Shown here one piece after another: positions 1 to 8,145 of a DNA stretch of 64,000 nucleotides; within the stretch, counting starts at the first letter, position 1, and each line of letters begins with the position of its first letter. Source of the DNA: an uncultured Bacteroides sp. (GTDB lineage: Bacteria > Bacteroidota > Bacteroidia > Bacteroidales > Bacteroidaceae). Below the pieces are notes generated by a model, which did no database searches, was not told where the DNA came from, and worked only from the letters and a program-made list of their open reading frames with translations. Made by a program: the position numbers and the translations under genes. Location: assembly GCF_963677945.1 (NCBI RefSeq), contig NZ_OY782578.1, positions 2,571,258-2,635,257 of the forward strand. The letters are read 5' to 3'.

Positions 1-77
1 GTTTTTAGTTTTTAAGGGATGCGGGAATGTTTGTGACCAGAATATTATACTTCCCAGGAAAGTTACTTTTCAAAAAA

Positions 78-180
78 AGTCTAGCAGTCTAGCACTGTTC
101 ATATAACATGTTGTAAATAAGAAGAATACAGCCGCTAGATATACCCAGAAAAGTCTAGCGGAAGTCTAGCAGTCTAGCAC
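78..180. repeat. AGTCTAGC short repeat cluster
   Basis: The 8-mer AGTCTAGC occurs five times, at 78, 86, 152, 163 and 171. The 18-mer AGTCTAGCAGTCTAGCAC is present exactly twice (78-95 and 163-180). A small inverted repeat (CCGCTAGA near 133, TCTAGCGG near 154) overlaps the second cluster. No gene is visible here and the function is unknown. Confidence 0.7.
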
Positions 181-278
181 CTTCAAATTCGTCACTCCAG
201 TTTTCATTGGAGTTGCGGGGAAGTCTCTTTTTTCTTTCGGGTAATTTGAAATTTTATAGGAATAATCTTTTTGTATTC

Positions 279-351
279 TTGTACAAAACAAATCTTTCTT
301 TTGTACAGAAGAATTAATTGTTTTGTACAGAAGATTGCAATCTTTTGTACA
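279..351. repeat. Four TTGTACA sites phased at exactly 22 bp
   Basis: TTGTACA starts at 279, 301, 323 and 345, each exactly 22 bp from the next. The core TGTACA is a palindrome and the three later copies share TTTTGTACA. The array lies downstream of the minus-strand gene that ends at 455. The rest of 1-454 holds no gene I can support. Confidence 0.85.
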
Positions 352-454
352 AGGGCGTAAAAAGCAATCTAATAACTTTTTTGAGGTAAACCGAAGATCT
401 GTTGTAATTGGGCGATATATTTAAAGTGCAATAGTACAAACGAGATAAATTAAG

Positions 455-964
455 CTATTTCACCTTTTTGCTTTTCCCTTCAATATAAGTAGAAAAGTTA
501 ATGCCATCACGTGACATTTCGAATTTAGTATTAACCGTTTCGTTATCCAGCAAAGTATAAACTAGTCGGAAAACTGGAACATTCTCAACCTTCTCACTTG
601 TAAGAGTTATGGTTTTATCTGAATAAGAGATCTGGTAATGAATAGTGTGGTTTTCGTTATCAAAGTAAATTGCTTTAGATGCATTCCCATTTGGATCCAA
701 GTCAATAATCATAAGGTCTTCGTGAATAATGGCAGATTTATTTGCTGTAGCAGGATATTCAGAATGGCTTTTCCGAACAATTATATTTTTATCCAAATCA
801 TATGAGAAGGAAAATGTTCCGCCACCTTGTCCGGGTTGTCCACTTCCTTCGCCAATCCATTTTCCCATTATCCAACTCCAATTGTCGTTGGAAGATTTTT
901 GTTGTCCAAAAGAAACAGAACTTATTGCAAGTAATGCAATCAATAAAGTCATTTTAATTTTCAT
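455..964 (-). CDS. secreted DUF1579/lipocalin-like hypothetical protein
   Basis: The 169-residue protein begins with a clear signal peptide (about 1-20, ending SVSFGQ), so it should be exported to the periplasm or outer surface. The mature part contains a WIMGKWIGEG stretch and alternating beta-strand-like sequence, which resembles small lipocalin-like or DUF1579-type proteins that start with a 'GxW.G' motif. I do not recognise a specific family member or ligand. It stands alone, with repeat-rich DNA downstream and a 317 bp gap upstream. That it is a real gene is well supported; the function is open. Confidence 0.75.
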   Translation of the reverse strand: MKIKMTLLIALLAISSVSFGQQKSSNDNWSWIMGKWIGEGSGQPGQGGGTFSFSYDLDKNIIVRKSHSEYPATANKSAIIHEDLMIIDLDPNGNASKAIYFDNENHTIHYQISYSDKTITLTSEKVENVPVFRLVYTLLDNETVNTKFEMSRDGINFSTYIEGKSKKVK

Positions 965-1281
965 AATCTTATCAGAGTTGTTTAAAACAAAGGTAATGCA
1001 TTATTTGAAAACCTAATCTTTGTTATAATAAAAAAGAAGATAACAATGATCAATTGCTTTCATTCGTCTAATTTATGTTGATGGGCAATCCTTAAGACTA
1101 TAAATAATGTGATCATTCTTATAATTAAAGAGATTTCTTATTCTATAACTATTTTCGTGTATTTTTAATTAAATGATTGATTGATTGTAATTTACATTAA
1201 AGGATGGCGTGCTTATGAGGATAATACGTCTCTTACTTGTTATATTATATGTGAGAAGGTATTAATTAAATATTATTGATT
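965..1281. other. intergenic region between divergent genes
   Basis: The region is AT-rich and separates the divergent genes at 964 (minus) and 1282 (plus), so it must hold both promoters. I see no complete TTTG/TAnnTTTG pair, no RNA gene and no ORF worth calling. Confidence 0.5.
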
Positions 1282-1842
1282 ATGAAAAAGTTATTATTTA
1301 CGTTGTTTGCGTTAACATCGTTTTTGCTTCCATCGTTCGCTCAAGATGCCGGCAATACTAATCAGCCATACGAAGTAGTAGTACCCGATAAAGGATTTGT
1401 TTTAAAAAGGAACCAGGTTCCTCTTTCAGTTCAGAAAGCACGTAACATTGACTTTAAAGTTGATGAACCCATTACATGGACCAAATTTCCATATACTTTA
1501 AAGGATTTTGGATGGGAATATGATGAATCTGGTACTAAGGCCGATTATTATCATGTTACTATGAAAGATAGTAAAGGCAAGATGATATATGCTGTTTATT
1601 CTTCAAAGGGAGATCTTATTGCTACAAAGGAAGAAACTACTAATGCCAAGTTGCCGGCTTATGTATTAGAATCACTTGCTAAAAGCAAATACAAAGACTG
1701 GACAATTGTTGGAAATAAAGAGGTCGTTCAATTCTTTAATAAAAAGAAAAGTGTAAAACAGTTTATTCGTTTAACAATTGCAAAAGATAATGAGATAAAA
1801 CATATCAATTTTAACTACGAAGGTACGGTTGATAAAGAGTAG
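1282..1842 (+). CDS. secreted PepSY-like protein
   Basis: The reading frame opens two codons earlier at a TTG, but the ATG at 1282 gives a standard signal peptide (MKKLLFTLFALTSFLLPSFA) and is the better start. The 186-residue protein has two similar halves. Each carries a strand-helix pattern with acidic and lysine-rich surface (about 45-110 and 110-180), like the PepSY-like domains of secreted Bacteroides proteins. Such proteins are thought to sit in the periplasm and bind or inhibit other proteins, but no target can be read from the sequence. It is a single gene ending at a strong bidirectional terminator. Confidence 0.7.
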   Translation: MKKLLFTLFALTSFLLPSFAQDAGNTNQPYEVVVPDKGFVLKRNQVPLSVQKARNIDFKVDEPITWTKFPYTLKDFGWEYDESGTKADYYHVTMKDSKGKMIYAVYSSKGDLIATKEETTNAKLPAYVLESLAKSKYKDWTIVGNKEVVQFFNKKKSVKQFIRLTIAKDNEIKHINFNYEGTVDKE

Positions 1843-1887
1843 ATAAAATTGAAAAAAAGCTTATATCTACTTTAATTATAAAAAGAA

Positions 1888-1930
1888 GAATCCCAAAGGA
1901 GTATTATGCTTCTTTGGGATTCTTTTTTAT
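1888..1930. terminator. bidirectional intrinsic terminator
   Basis: GAATCCCAAAGGA (1888-1900) pairs with TCTTTGGGATTC (1911-1922) and is followed by a T-rich run on the plus strand; the left flank gives a T-rich run on the minus strand too. It sits between convergent genes ending at 1842 and 1976, so it can serve both. Confidence 0.85.
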
Positions 1931-1975
1931 TTATATACTGGTGCATATTTGTTATAACTGATTTTGTTTATGTAA

Positions 1976-2497
1976 TTATGCTCCTGCTGATTGAGTAGAA
2001 TCAACAAAAACGCGTGATCCCAGTTCTTTATCGAGAAGATAAATAGCCTGACCATCATTACCAATAAGCTTCAGCTGATTAATTATGTCATCAGTATTAG
2101 CTTCCTCTTCAATCTGTTCGTCAACGAACCATTGAAGCATGCTCATTGTTGCACGATCTTTTTCAGCTTCGGCTACTTCAATGCAATCGTAAATCATTTC
2201 CGTAACTAAACATTCATGTTTGTAGACATCTTCCATCAGTGTGCGTATATCTTCCCAATCAGACGGTACGGCACCTATAGGTTGAAGTTTTACAGAGCCC
2301 TGACGCTCAATCACAAAGTTATAAAGCTTAATGGCATGGGTGTTTTCTTCCTGATATTGCACAAACATCCAGTTGGCAAAGCCTTTTAAACCTTTTTCCT
2401 GAAACCATGCAGACATGGAGAGATACAGATATGCTGACCAGAACTCAGCATTAATTTGTTTATTAAGAATACTCTCAACTTTTTCTTTTAGTTTCAT
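1976..2497 (-). CDS. ftnA: ferritin
   Basis: This is a bacterial non-haem ferritin, which stores iron in the cytoplasm as a 24-mer shell and oxidises Fe(II) at an internal di-iron centre. Its 173 residues are a normal length. The ferroxidase ligands are visible: E18 in NAEFWSAY, the EENTH motif with E51 and H54, an acidic pair around E94, and the QWFVDEQIEEE segment near 127-137. The four-helix bundle ends with the usual short fifth helix (residues about 145-160). It is monocistronic. In Bacteroides ferritins respond to oxygen and peroxide, but no regulator site is visible here. Confidence 0.97.
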   Translation of the reverse strand: MKLKEKVESILNKQINAEFWSAYLYLSMSAWFQEKGLKGFANWMFVQYQEENTHAIKLYNFVIERQGSVKLQPIGAVPSDWEDIRTLMEDVYKHECLVTEMIYDCIEVAEAEKDRATMSMLQWFVDEQIEEEANTDDIINQLKLIGNDGQAIYLLDKELGSRVFVDSTQSAGA

Positions 2498-2856
2498 AGC
2501 AGTAAATTTATTAATGTTTATAATTAGATTAAAGATTCTCTTTTTAAAGACCTCTTGTAACTACCTTAAAATAGTAATTTTACTTATATACAAATATATA
2601 CTTTTATTTGATTCTACGATTCCTTTAGTAACATATTTATATTTTATTTATAACTGAGAAGGCGTTTCGTTATTACAATAATCTGATATCCAGTGTAAAT
2701 AATGTAATTTTATGATAAATAAATTCGTTAAGATTAAATATTAAACCAATTTTTTTATATATTTGGGGAAACCTGAATATTAAAATTCACTGGTAAGTGA
2801 AAATAAACATTCAACGTCTAAATATTGTTCTACAAATAAAAATTAGGAGGTAAATT
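2498..2856. other. intergenic region with candidate promoters
   Basis: The region is AT-rich, between divergent genes. A TAnnTTTG box (TATATTTG) on the plus strand at 2758-2765 may serve the flavoprotein gene at 2857. The reverse complement of the same box is at 2591-2598 and may serve ferritin. Neither has an obvious TTTG partner at 19-21 bp. Confidence 0.45.
2845..2850 (+). promoter_or_regulatory. strong Shine-Dalgarno AGGAGG
   Basis: The perfect AGGAGG with a six-base spacer fixes the ATG at 2857 as the start. Other genes in this window have no such site. Confidence 0.8.
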
Positions 2857-3459
2857 ATGGCACTAAATTTTAAAGAAGCTTTGCAAAATCGCAGAACGTA
2901 TTATACAATAAGTAATAAATCACTTATCTCTGATAAGGAAATAGAAGATATAGTTAAATTTGCAGTTACTCATGTACCTTCGGCATTCAATTCTCAATCA
3001 CCCAGAGTGGTTCTTTTATTAGGAGAAAATCATAAAAAATTATGGGAAATTACTAAAGAAACACTTCGTAAGATTGTTCCGGCTGAGGCTTTTAAAAGTA
3101 CAGAAGATAAGATTGATGGTTCATTTGCTGCCGGATATGGTACTGTGCTTTACTTTGAAGACCAGTCTGTAGTAAAAGGGTTGCAAGATGCTTTTCCTGC
3201 TTATTCAGATAATTTCCCTGTTTGGTCAAACCACACTTCGGCCATGCATCAATTGGCTATATGGACTATGCTTGAGGAAGCCGGATTCGGAGCATCTCTT
3301 CAGCATTATAATCCATTGATTGACGAAGAAGTGGCTAAAGCATGGAATCTTCCATCTACCTGGAAACTAGTTGCCCAAATGCCTTTTGGAGTTCCTACAC
3401 AAGGTCCGGGTGAAAAAAGTTTCCAACCAATTGATGAACGGGTGAAAGTGTTCAAGTAA
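2857..3459 (+). CDS. nitroreductase family protein (Frm2/YdgI-like)
   Basis: The 200-residue protein matches the short, FMN-binding nitroreductase branch related to yeast Frm2. It has an N-terminal RRTYYTISN (flavin phosphate contact region), the HVPSAFNSQSPRV segment near 38-50, and a C-terminal QMPFGVP loop around 174-180. It probably acts in the cytoplasm as an NAD(P)H-dependent reductase of an unknown acceptor. A perfect AGGAGG (2845-2850) lies six bases before the ATG, which is unusual for this genome, where most genes have A-rich leaders. It is a single gene with its own terminator. Confidence 0.85.
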   Translation: MALNFKEALQNRRTYYTISNKSLISDKEIEDIVKFAVTHVPSAFNSQSPRVVLLLGENHKKLWEITKETLRKIVPAEAFKSTEDKIDGSFAAGYGTVLYFEDQSVVKGLQDAFPAYSDNFPVWSNHTSAMHQLAIWTMLEEAGFGASLQHYNPLIDEEVAKAWNLPSTWKLVAQMPFGVPTQGPGEKSFQPIDERVKVFK

Positions 3460-3488
3460 ACTTAAATTATTCTCAGAATAGTTATTAA

Positions 3489-3530
3489 TAGTTCCAAAGA
3501 AGTTCAATTCTTCTTTGGAACTATTTTTGT
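3489..3530 (+). terminator. intrinsic terminator
   Basis: TAGTTCCAAAGAAG (3489-3502) pairs perfectly over 14 bp with 3510-3523, followed by TTTTTG. It ends the flavoprotein gene. Confidence 0.9.
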
Positions 3531-3642
3531 ATATAGATATTGTAATATTGTCTAATTTTTTTTGTTTTTAAGATTATATTTAACTATTATTGTAGATAAT
3601 TATAGGCCAAGTTGACCAGGAAAATTAAACTCAAACACAAAA

Positions 3643-6600
3643 ATGAAACGGTATAGGTTTGTCCAGCTAATGTTTGTCTTCTTGCTTTTCAGCGTAAAAG
3701 CTGAAGCAGTCCACAATAGTTTTGTATTAATCATTAATTCGTATAGTGAAGGTAATAAATGGCCGGAAAGAATACAAAACGTGATAACCAATGATTTGTA
3801 TGTGAAAAAGAACATTGCAATAAATCTTGAATATCTTGATAATTGTAGATTTACTTCACTGCAGGATGCTTATGAAACAATGGGAGAATTGTATAAAAAT
3901 TATCCTTCAAAACCAAGAGCTGTAGTTATAATTGGGGATGCGGGGTGGATTGCCTATCGTAGTACTTTGCCTCAATCGTGGCGTGATATTCCTGTTGTTC
4001 TTACTTCTGTGAGGAATTACACTATTTCTCTTGAGGATCTCATTTCCGGTAAAGATATTAATTCTATAAAAATGATTCCTTATATGGAAGCTGCAAAAGG
4101 ATTTAATGTTACGGGTGTATTCCATTCACTTCATATAAAGGAAACAATACAGTTAATGAAAACGCTGATGCCTGAAATGAAAAAGATAGCATTCATCTCA
4201 GACAAGAGGTTTGTTAGTGCTTATGGTCTGGCTTCATTTAAATACATAATGGCAAAATACTATCCTGAGTTAAAGGGAATTTCTTTAAGTCTGAAAGACA
4301 TTGATCCGCACGATTTACTGGATTCTTTATCATATATGGATAAACAAACAGGAGTGTTGAGTTATGGATGGTATGTTGATCAATCCAGCAAACTAAGAAA
4401 AGATTATTCAATAAACGAAGTACAGAGAATAATTGGCAGCTTCACAAATACACCTGTTTTTGGCTTGGTGGATATTGGTATAGATAACAGAACTTATGCA
4501 GGTGGAGTGTTTTCTACTTGCAATGATTTTGGGGAAAAAACAGTTGAGTTACTATTGCAGATCTTAAACGGAAAAGATGCAAAAAAAATCCCGTTTCAAA
4601 ACATGAATGAAGAAAAAGCACATTTGAATTATGAATATTTGCTTCAGTCGGGAATTGATAGTAAGCTACTGCCTAAAGATGCCGTTTATTATCAAAAGCC
4701 ACTTAGTGTATATCAGAAATATAAAAGTACTTTTTATCTTATTTCTTTTTTATCACTGCTTGTAATTCTTGGCTTCTTATTAAGAATAGGATATCTGATG
4801 AAAATCAAAAAGATTAGAGACAGAGAAATTTCTTTGCTATCTCAATACAAAGAATTATATCATAATAATCAGGACCTTAAATTATTACTAGATTCAATTT
4901 TTGACAATATTCCAATTCCACTCTTTGTAAAAGAGGTTGGAGAAGATATTCGTTATAAATACTGGAATAAGAAAGCGGAAGAATTAACCGGAATTAAATG
5001 TGACGATGTTATAGGAAAAACAGACATAGAAGTTTTTGGTGAAGAAGTAGGAAAGATGAACAATGAGAAAGACCTGAGTCTGATACAAAACGGAGGCATT
5101 CTTAACTATGATGAAGAAGTGTTTTTCCGCAATACAGTCCGTTCAACAAGTGTTATTAAATCCATTATTCAAAGGAAAGATGATACTTCTTATATCTTGG
5201 CTACAAGATGGGATATTACAGAATTAAAGGCTATTCAACATAAACTGGAGCTAAACAATCGTCATCTTCATTTAGTAATGGAAGCCGGAGATATCCTGCC
5301 ATGGACGTGCGACATTCAAAAGAATATAATTTCTGTTGACTATGATTTCTTGAATAATGTGAATAGTGATATCGAAAGAAAGAGTTCTGTTACTACTATT
5401 GATGAAACCTTTGCGAGAGTTCACCCTGACGATAAGGAACGATTGAAGTCCGAGTTTGAAAAATTATTGAATGGTAAAACGGATAGATTTGATATTGATT
5501 TTCGGATTGATAACTCCGGGAATGATTATAAATGGTGTGCAATGCATGGTGTTGTCAGTGAGTGGAATGATAATGGCAATCCTCTCATTGTAATAGGATC
5601 TTCAATAGATATTACAAAGAGAAAGGAAATAGAGCAGGCGCTGTTGGAGGCTAAAGAGAAAGCTGAAGAATCGAATAGATTGAAGTCTGCTTTCCTGGCA
5701 AATATGAGTCACGAAATACGTACTCCTTTGAATGCAATTGTGGGATTCTCGAGAATATTGGCAATGGTTAATCAAGGCAATGAAGAACATGCTAAGTTTG
5801 CAGATATTATAGAAAATAATAACAGAATGTTACTGCAACTGATAAATGATATTCTCGATTTGTCTAAAATAGAAGCCGGAACTCTGGAATTTATCTACTC
5901 AGATGTGGATGTAAATGACTTGTTGAGCGAGATAGAACAATCCTCAAAATTGAAAGTTGATCAGAATACTGTTAGAATATCATTTGAAAACAGACTTCCG
6001 GAGTGTATTATAAATACAGATAGAAATCGATTGGCTCAGGTTATTAATAATTTTATATCAAATGCTATTAAGTTTACCAAACAGGGTAGTATTAAGTTTG
6101 GTTATCAACTTAAAGAAGAGCAGTTGCACTTTTACGTAACAGATACGGGATGTGGTATTCCTGAGGATAAGTTAGGTACAATATTCGATCGCTTTATTAA
6201 GTTAGATGCTTTTGCTCAGGGAACCGGACTAGGGTTGGCGATAAGTGCTTCGATTGTTCATAAATTAGGAGGAGAAATAAATGTTCACTCTGAAGTAGGA
6301 GTAGGATCTACTTTCTGGATTACTTTGCCATATAATCCGGTAATATCGGCAGAAGAAAAACGACCTGTTGAGAAAGTTGTTCAACCTCAAAATAAAGGCA
6401 AAAAAGCTACATTACTTGTTGCTGAAGATGATGTTAGCAATTATAAACTGGCAGAGGCCATACTAGGCAAAGAATATAATCTGATACATGCTTGGAATGG
6501 AGAAGAAGCAGTTCAATTATTCAGAGATAATTTGCCTGATTTAGTTTTAATGGATATTAAAATGCCTATATTAAATGGGTATGAGTCATTTCAGAAAATT

Positions 6601-6762
6601 AGGCAAATATCAGAAAATGTACCCGTTATAGCTGTAACTGCTTATGCTTCGGAAGAAGATCAGTCTATAATACGCAAGAAGGGTTTTAACGACTTCGTTG
6701 CTAAACCTATTTATGCTTCTTTGTTAAAGGATAAAATAGCTGCTTTACTAAAAGTAGACTAA
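3643..6762 (+). CDS. hybrid sensor histidine kinase with periplasmic ABC-like sensor
   Basis: This 1039-residue membrane sensor has, in order: a signal peptide (1-22); a periplasmic domain like ABC-transporter substrate-binding proteins (about 25-355, beginning [11 protein letters not shown]); a transmembrane helix near 362-388; two PAS domains (about 411-525 and 540-660); a HisKA domain with phospho-accepting H690 in [11 protein letters not shown]; an HATPase domain with the N box [11 protein letters not shown] and the G boxes DTGCGIP and GTGLGLA; and a receiver domain (about 923-1035) with D971. It has no DNA-binding domain, so it differs from the AraC-type hybrid regulators that control polysaccharide loci. 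No response regulator is nearby, so it is an orphan whose output partner is elsewhere. The ligand is unknown. Confidence 0.93.
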   Translation: MKRYRFVQLMFVFLLFSVKAEAVHNSFVLIINSYSEGNKWPERIQNVITNDLYVKKNIAINLEYLDNCRFTSLQDAYETMGELYKNYPSKPRAVVIIGDAGWIAYRSTLPQSWRDIPVVLTSVRNYTISLEDLISGKDINSIKMIPYMEAAKGFNVTGVFHSLHIKETIQLMKTLMPEMKKIAFISDKRFVSAYGLASFKYIMAKYYPELKGISLSLKDIDPHDLLDSLSYMDKQTGVLSYGWYVDQSSKLRKDYSINEVQRIIGSFTNTPVFGLVDIGIDNRTYAGGVFSTCNDFGEKTVELLLQILNGKDAKKIPFQNMNEEKAHLNYEYLLQSGIDSKLLPKDAVYYQKPLSVYQKYKSTFYLISFLSLLVILGFLLRIGYLMKIKKIRDREISLLSQYKELYHNNQDLKLLLDSIFDNIPIPLFVKEVGEDIRYKYWNKKAEELTGIKCDDVIGKTDIEVFGEEVGKMNNEKDLSLIQNGGILNYDEEVFFRNTVRSTSVIKSIIQRKDDTSYILATRWDITELKAIQHKLELNNRHLHLVMEAGDILPWTCDIQKNIISVDYDFLNNVNSDIERKSSVTTIDETFARVHPDDKERLKSEFEKLLNGKTDRFDIDFRIDNSGNDYKWCAMHGVVSEWNDNGNPLIVIGSSIDITKRKEIEQALLEAKEKAEESNRLKSAFLANMSHEIRTPLNAIVGFSRILAMVNQGNEEHAKFADIIENNNRMLLQLINDILDLSKIEAGTLEFIYSDVDVNDLLSEIEQSSKLKVDQNTVRISFENRLPECIINTDRNRLAQVINNFISNAIKFTKQGSIKFGYQLKEEQLHFYVTDTGCGIPEDKLGTIFDRFIKLDAFAQGTGLGLAISASIVHKLGGEINVHSEVGVGSTFWITLPYNPVISAEEKRPVEKVVQPQNKGKKATLLVAEDDVSNYKLAEAILGKEYNLIHAWNGEEAVQLFRDNLPDLVLMDIKMPILNGYESFQKIRQISENVPVIAVTAYASEEDQSIIRKKGFNDFVAKPIYASLLKDKIAALLKVD

Positions 6763-7247
6763 GCTAGTTGGGGAGATTACTTAATATTTTCATGCATTCT
6801 TAACTGTTCTTTATATAGCTCTCTGTTTTTATAATTTGTACGCACTTGCCACTTAATTGGTAACATAATGAAGGGCTGATAATCTTTTCTTTTTTACTCA
6901 TCTTATTTTTTATAATAACTTCTATAAAGGGGCATTTATAGTTCCTTTATAGAAGTTATACCATTGTTTTTTAATCAATTTGAATATTTATTTTAAAAAT
7001 ATGCAATTTTCTTTGTGATTTCTTTTTTTTATCAGATTAAGTTTTTATCTTTCGGCCAAAATGATAGCAAAATATGCTTTATTAATGGTGATTGTATTGT
7101 TTTGATCTAACATTAATTTATTTAATAGCGTATTTATATATCAAAAAGATATTTAATACCAGTTTGATAAGTTCACTGGTTTATGCTTTTGACATAATAG
7201 TTGAATTAAATAAAAACCAATAAGAATAACTTTTAAATTTTGTAATT
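6763..7247. other. intergenic region
   Basis: These 485 bases contain one strong hairpin (6915-6959, listed separately). The remainder, about 290 AT-rich bases before the DUF3836 gene, probably includes its promoter, but I cannot point to a clear box. No ORF is supported. Confidence 0.5.
6915..6959. terminator. perfect 16 bp hairpin, probable terminator
   Basis: ATAACTTCTATAAAGG (6915-6930) is the exact reverse complement of 6944-6959, with a 13-base loop and a T run a few bases later. It lies 150 bases after the kinase stop codon, further than usual for a terminator. Confidence 0.6.
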
Positions 7248-7754
7248 ATGAAAAAGATAATGTTTAGTAGTCGTTCATTAGTAAGTAGCATAGCTATTTG
7301 TCTATTGTTTGTTTGCTCTATGGCAGCAGAAGCTCGTAACTCTAAATCTTTTGTCTATAACAAAAGTGATGAAATGGAAATTGTTTCTTTGTATGACTCA
7401 ATTTCTGGATTAATAACTCCTTATTTGAAATATGAATTTTCGACTAGTGAAAATGGATTGTCAAAGACTAAGTTGGCTTATCGCTGGAATGAAACTAATA
7501 GAACATGGACTCCATACTATCAGTTCACTGCAACAACTGTAGATGGAAACCAAATTCAGGAATATGCACAGTGGAATAACAGAAAAAAAGATTTTTCACT
7601 GAATAAGCAAAAAGCTATTTATTATCAAGTTGCCGGAAAAGACTTCACGGATTATTTCTCTTTTAAATGGAATGATAAAACTGAAAAATGGGAAGTAATT
7701 GACGGTGCTAAATTTGAAAATTACATCAAATTACTGGTTAGTGACAATAATTAA
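7248..7754 (+). CDS. DUF3836 secreted protein
   Basis: The 168-residue protein has a signal peptide (about 1-29, ending MAAEA). Its mature domain is rich in tyrosine, tryptophan and paired 'YxWN' strands (YRWNETNRTW, FKWNDKTEKW). This matches the DUF3836 family of small exported Bacteroides proteins, whose function is not known. The repeated W-N-x-x-x-x-W pattern suggests a small beta repeat fold. It is a single gene between hairpins and starts 485 bases after the sensor kinase, so there is no sign of cotranscription. Confidence 0.75.
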   Translation: MKKIMFSSRSLVSSIAICLLFVCSMAAEARNSKSFVYNKSDEMEIVSLYDSISGLITPYLKYEFSTSENGLSKTKLAYRWNETNRTWTPYYQFTATTVDGNQIQEYAQWNNRKKDFSLNKQKAIYYQVAGKDFTDYFSFKWNDKTEKWEVIDGAKFENYIKLLVSDNN

Positions 7755-8145
7755 GTAAAGAGAACTAGGCACTTTTTGAAATATTGAATAAGAGGTTATG
7801 TTACTTTGACATAGCCTCTTATTTTTATTTAACGAAGTAGGTTTATAAGATTCAGGAATGTGTATCATTTTTTATTTCACTATTGAATTAAAATATATAT
7901 TAGAATATAGTATGTTAGAAATATAATTGTAATTGTATTGTATTAAAATGAGAGGATGATAGGAGGGGTTTATTATTAAAATATTAGTTCGCTTTATGTT
8001 TACAAATGGTTGATTTATAGATAGTTAATTATGTTTTTTTAAACTAAATATATAAAATAATAATCTATATTTGTTTTTAGTTCTAGGAACTACTAGAATA
8101 ATATCATTATTGCAACACAAATAAACAAAGACTTGACTTGTATAT
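7755..8145. other. intergenic region with a terminator and candidate promoter
   Basis: A TAnnTTTG box (TATATTTG, 8066-8073) lies about 70 bases upstream of the envelope operon and is the best promoter candidate for it; no TTTG is at the usual distance. A 13-mer TTTATAGATAGTT near 8011 recurs near 14381, which may be chance in AT-rich DNA. No ORF is supported. Confidence 0.5.
7787..7830 (+). terminator. intrinsic terminator
   Basis: AATAAGAGGTTATGT (7787-7801) pairs with ACATAGCCTCTTATT (7809-7823, one G-T pair), followed by a T-rich run. It ends the DUF3836 gene. Confidence 0.85.

Noticed and set aside
1276-1281. TTG start codons two to ten codons before the chosen ATG (also for 22141-22452, 47152-47769, 56027-58519 and 60740-61756).
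   Set aside because: In each case the later ATG gives a better signal peptide or family-typical N-terminus.
2415-2657. A plus-strand 80-codon frame over the 5' end of ferritin.
   Set aside because: It lies antisense to a clear ferritin gene and in AT-rich DNA, with no family features.
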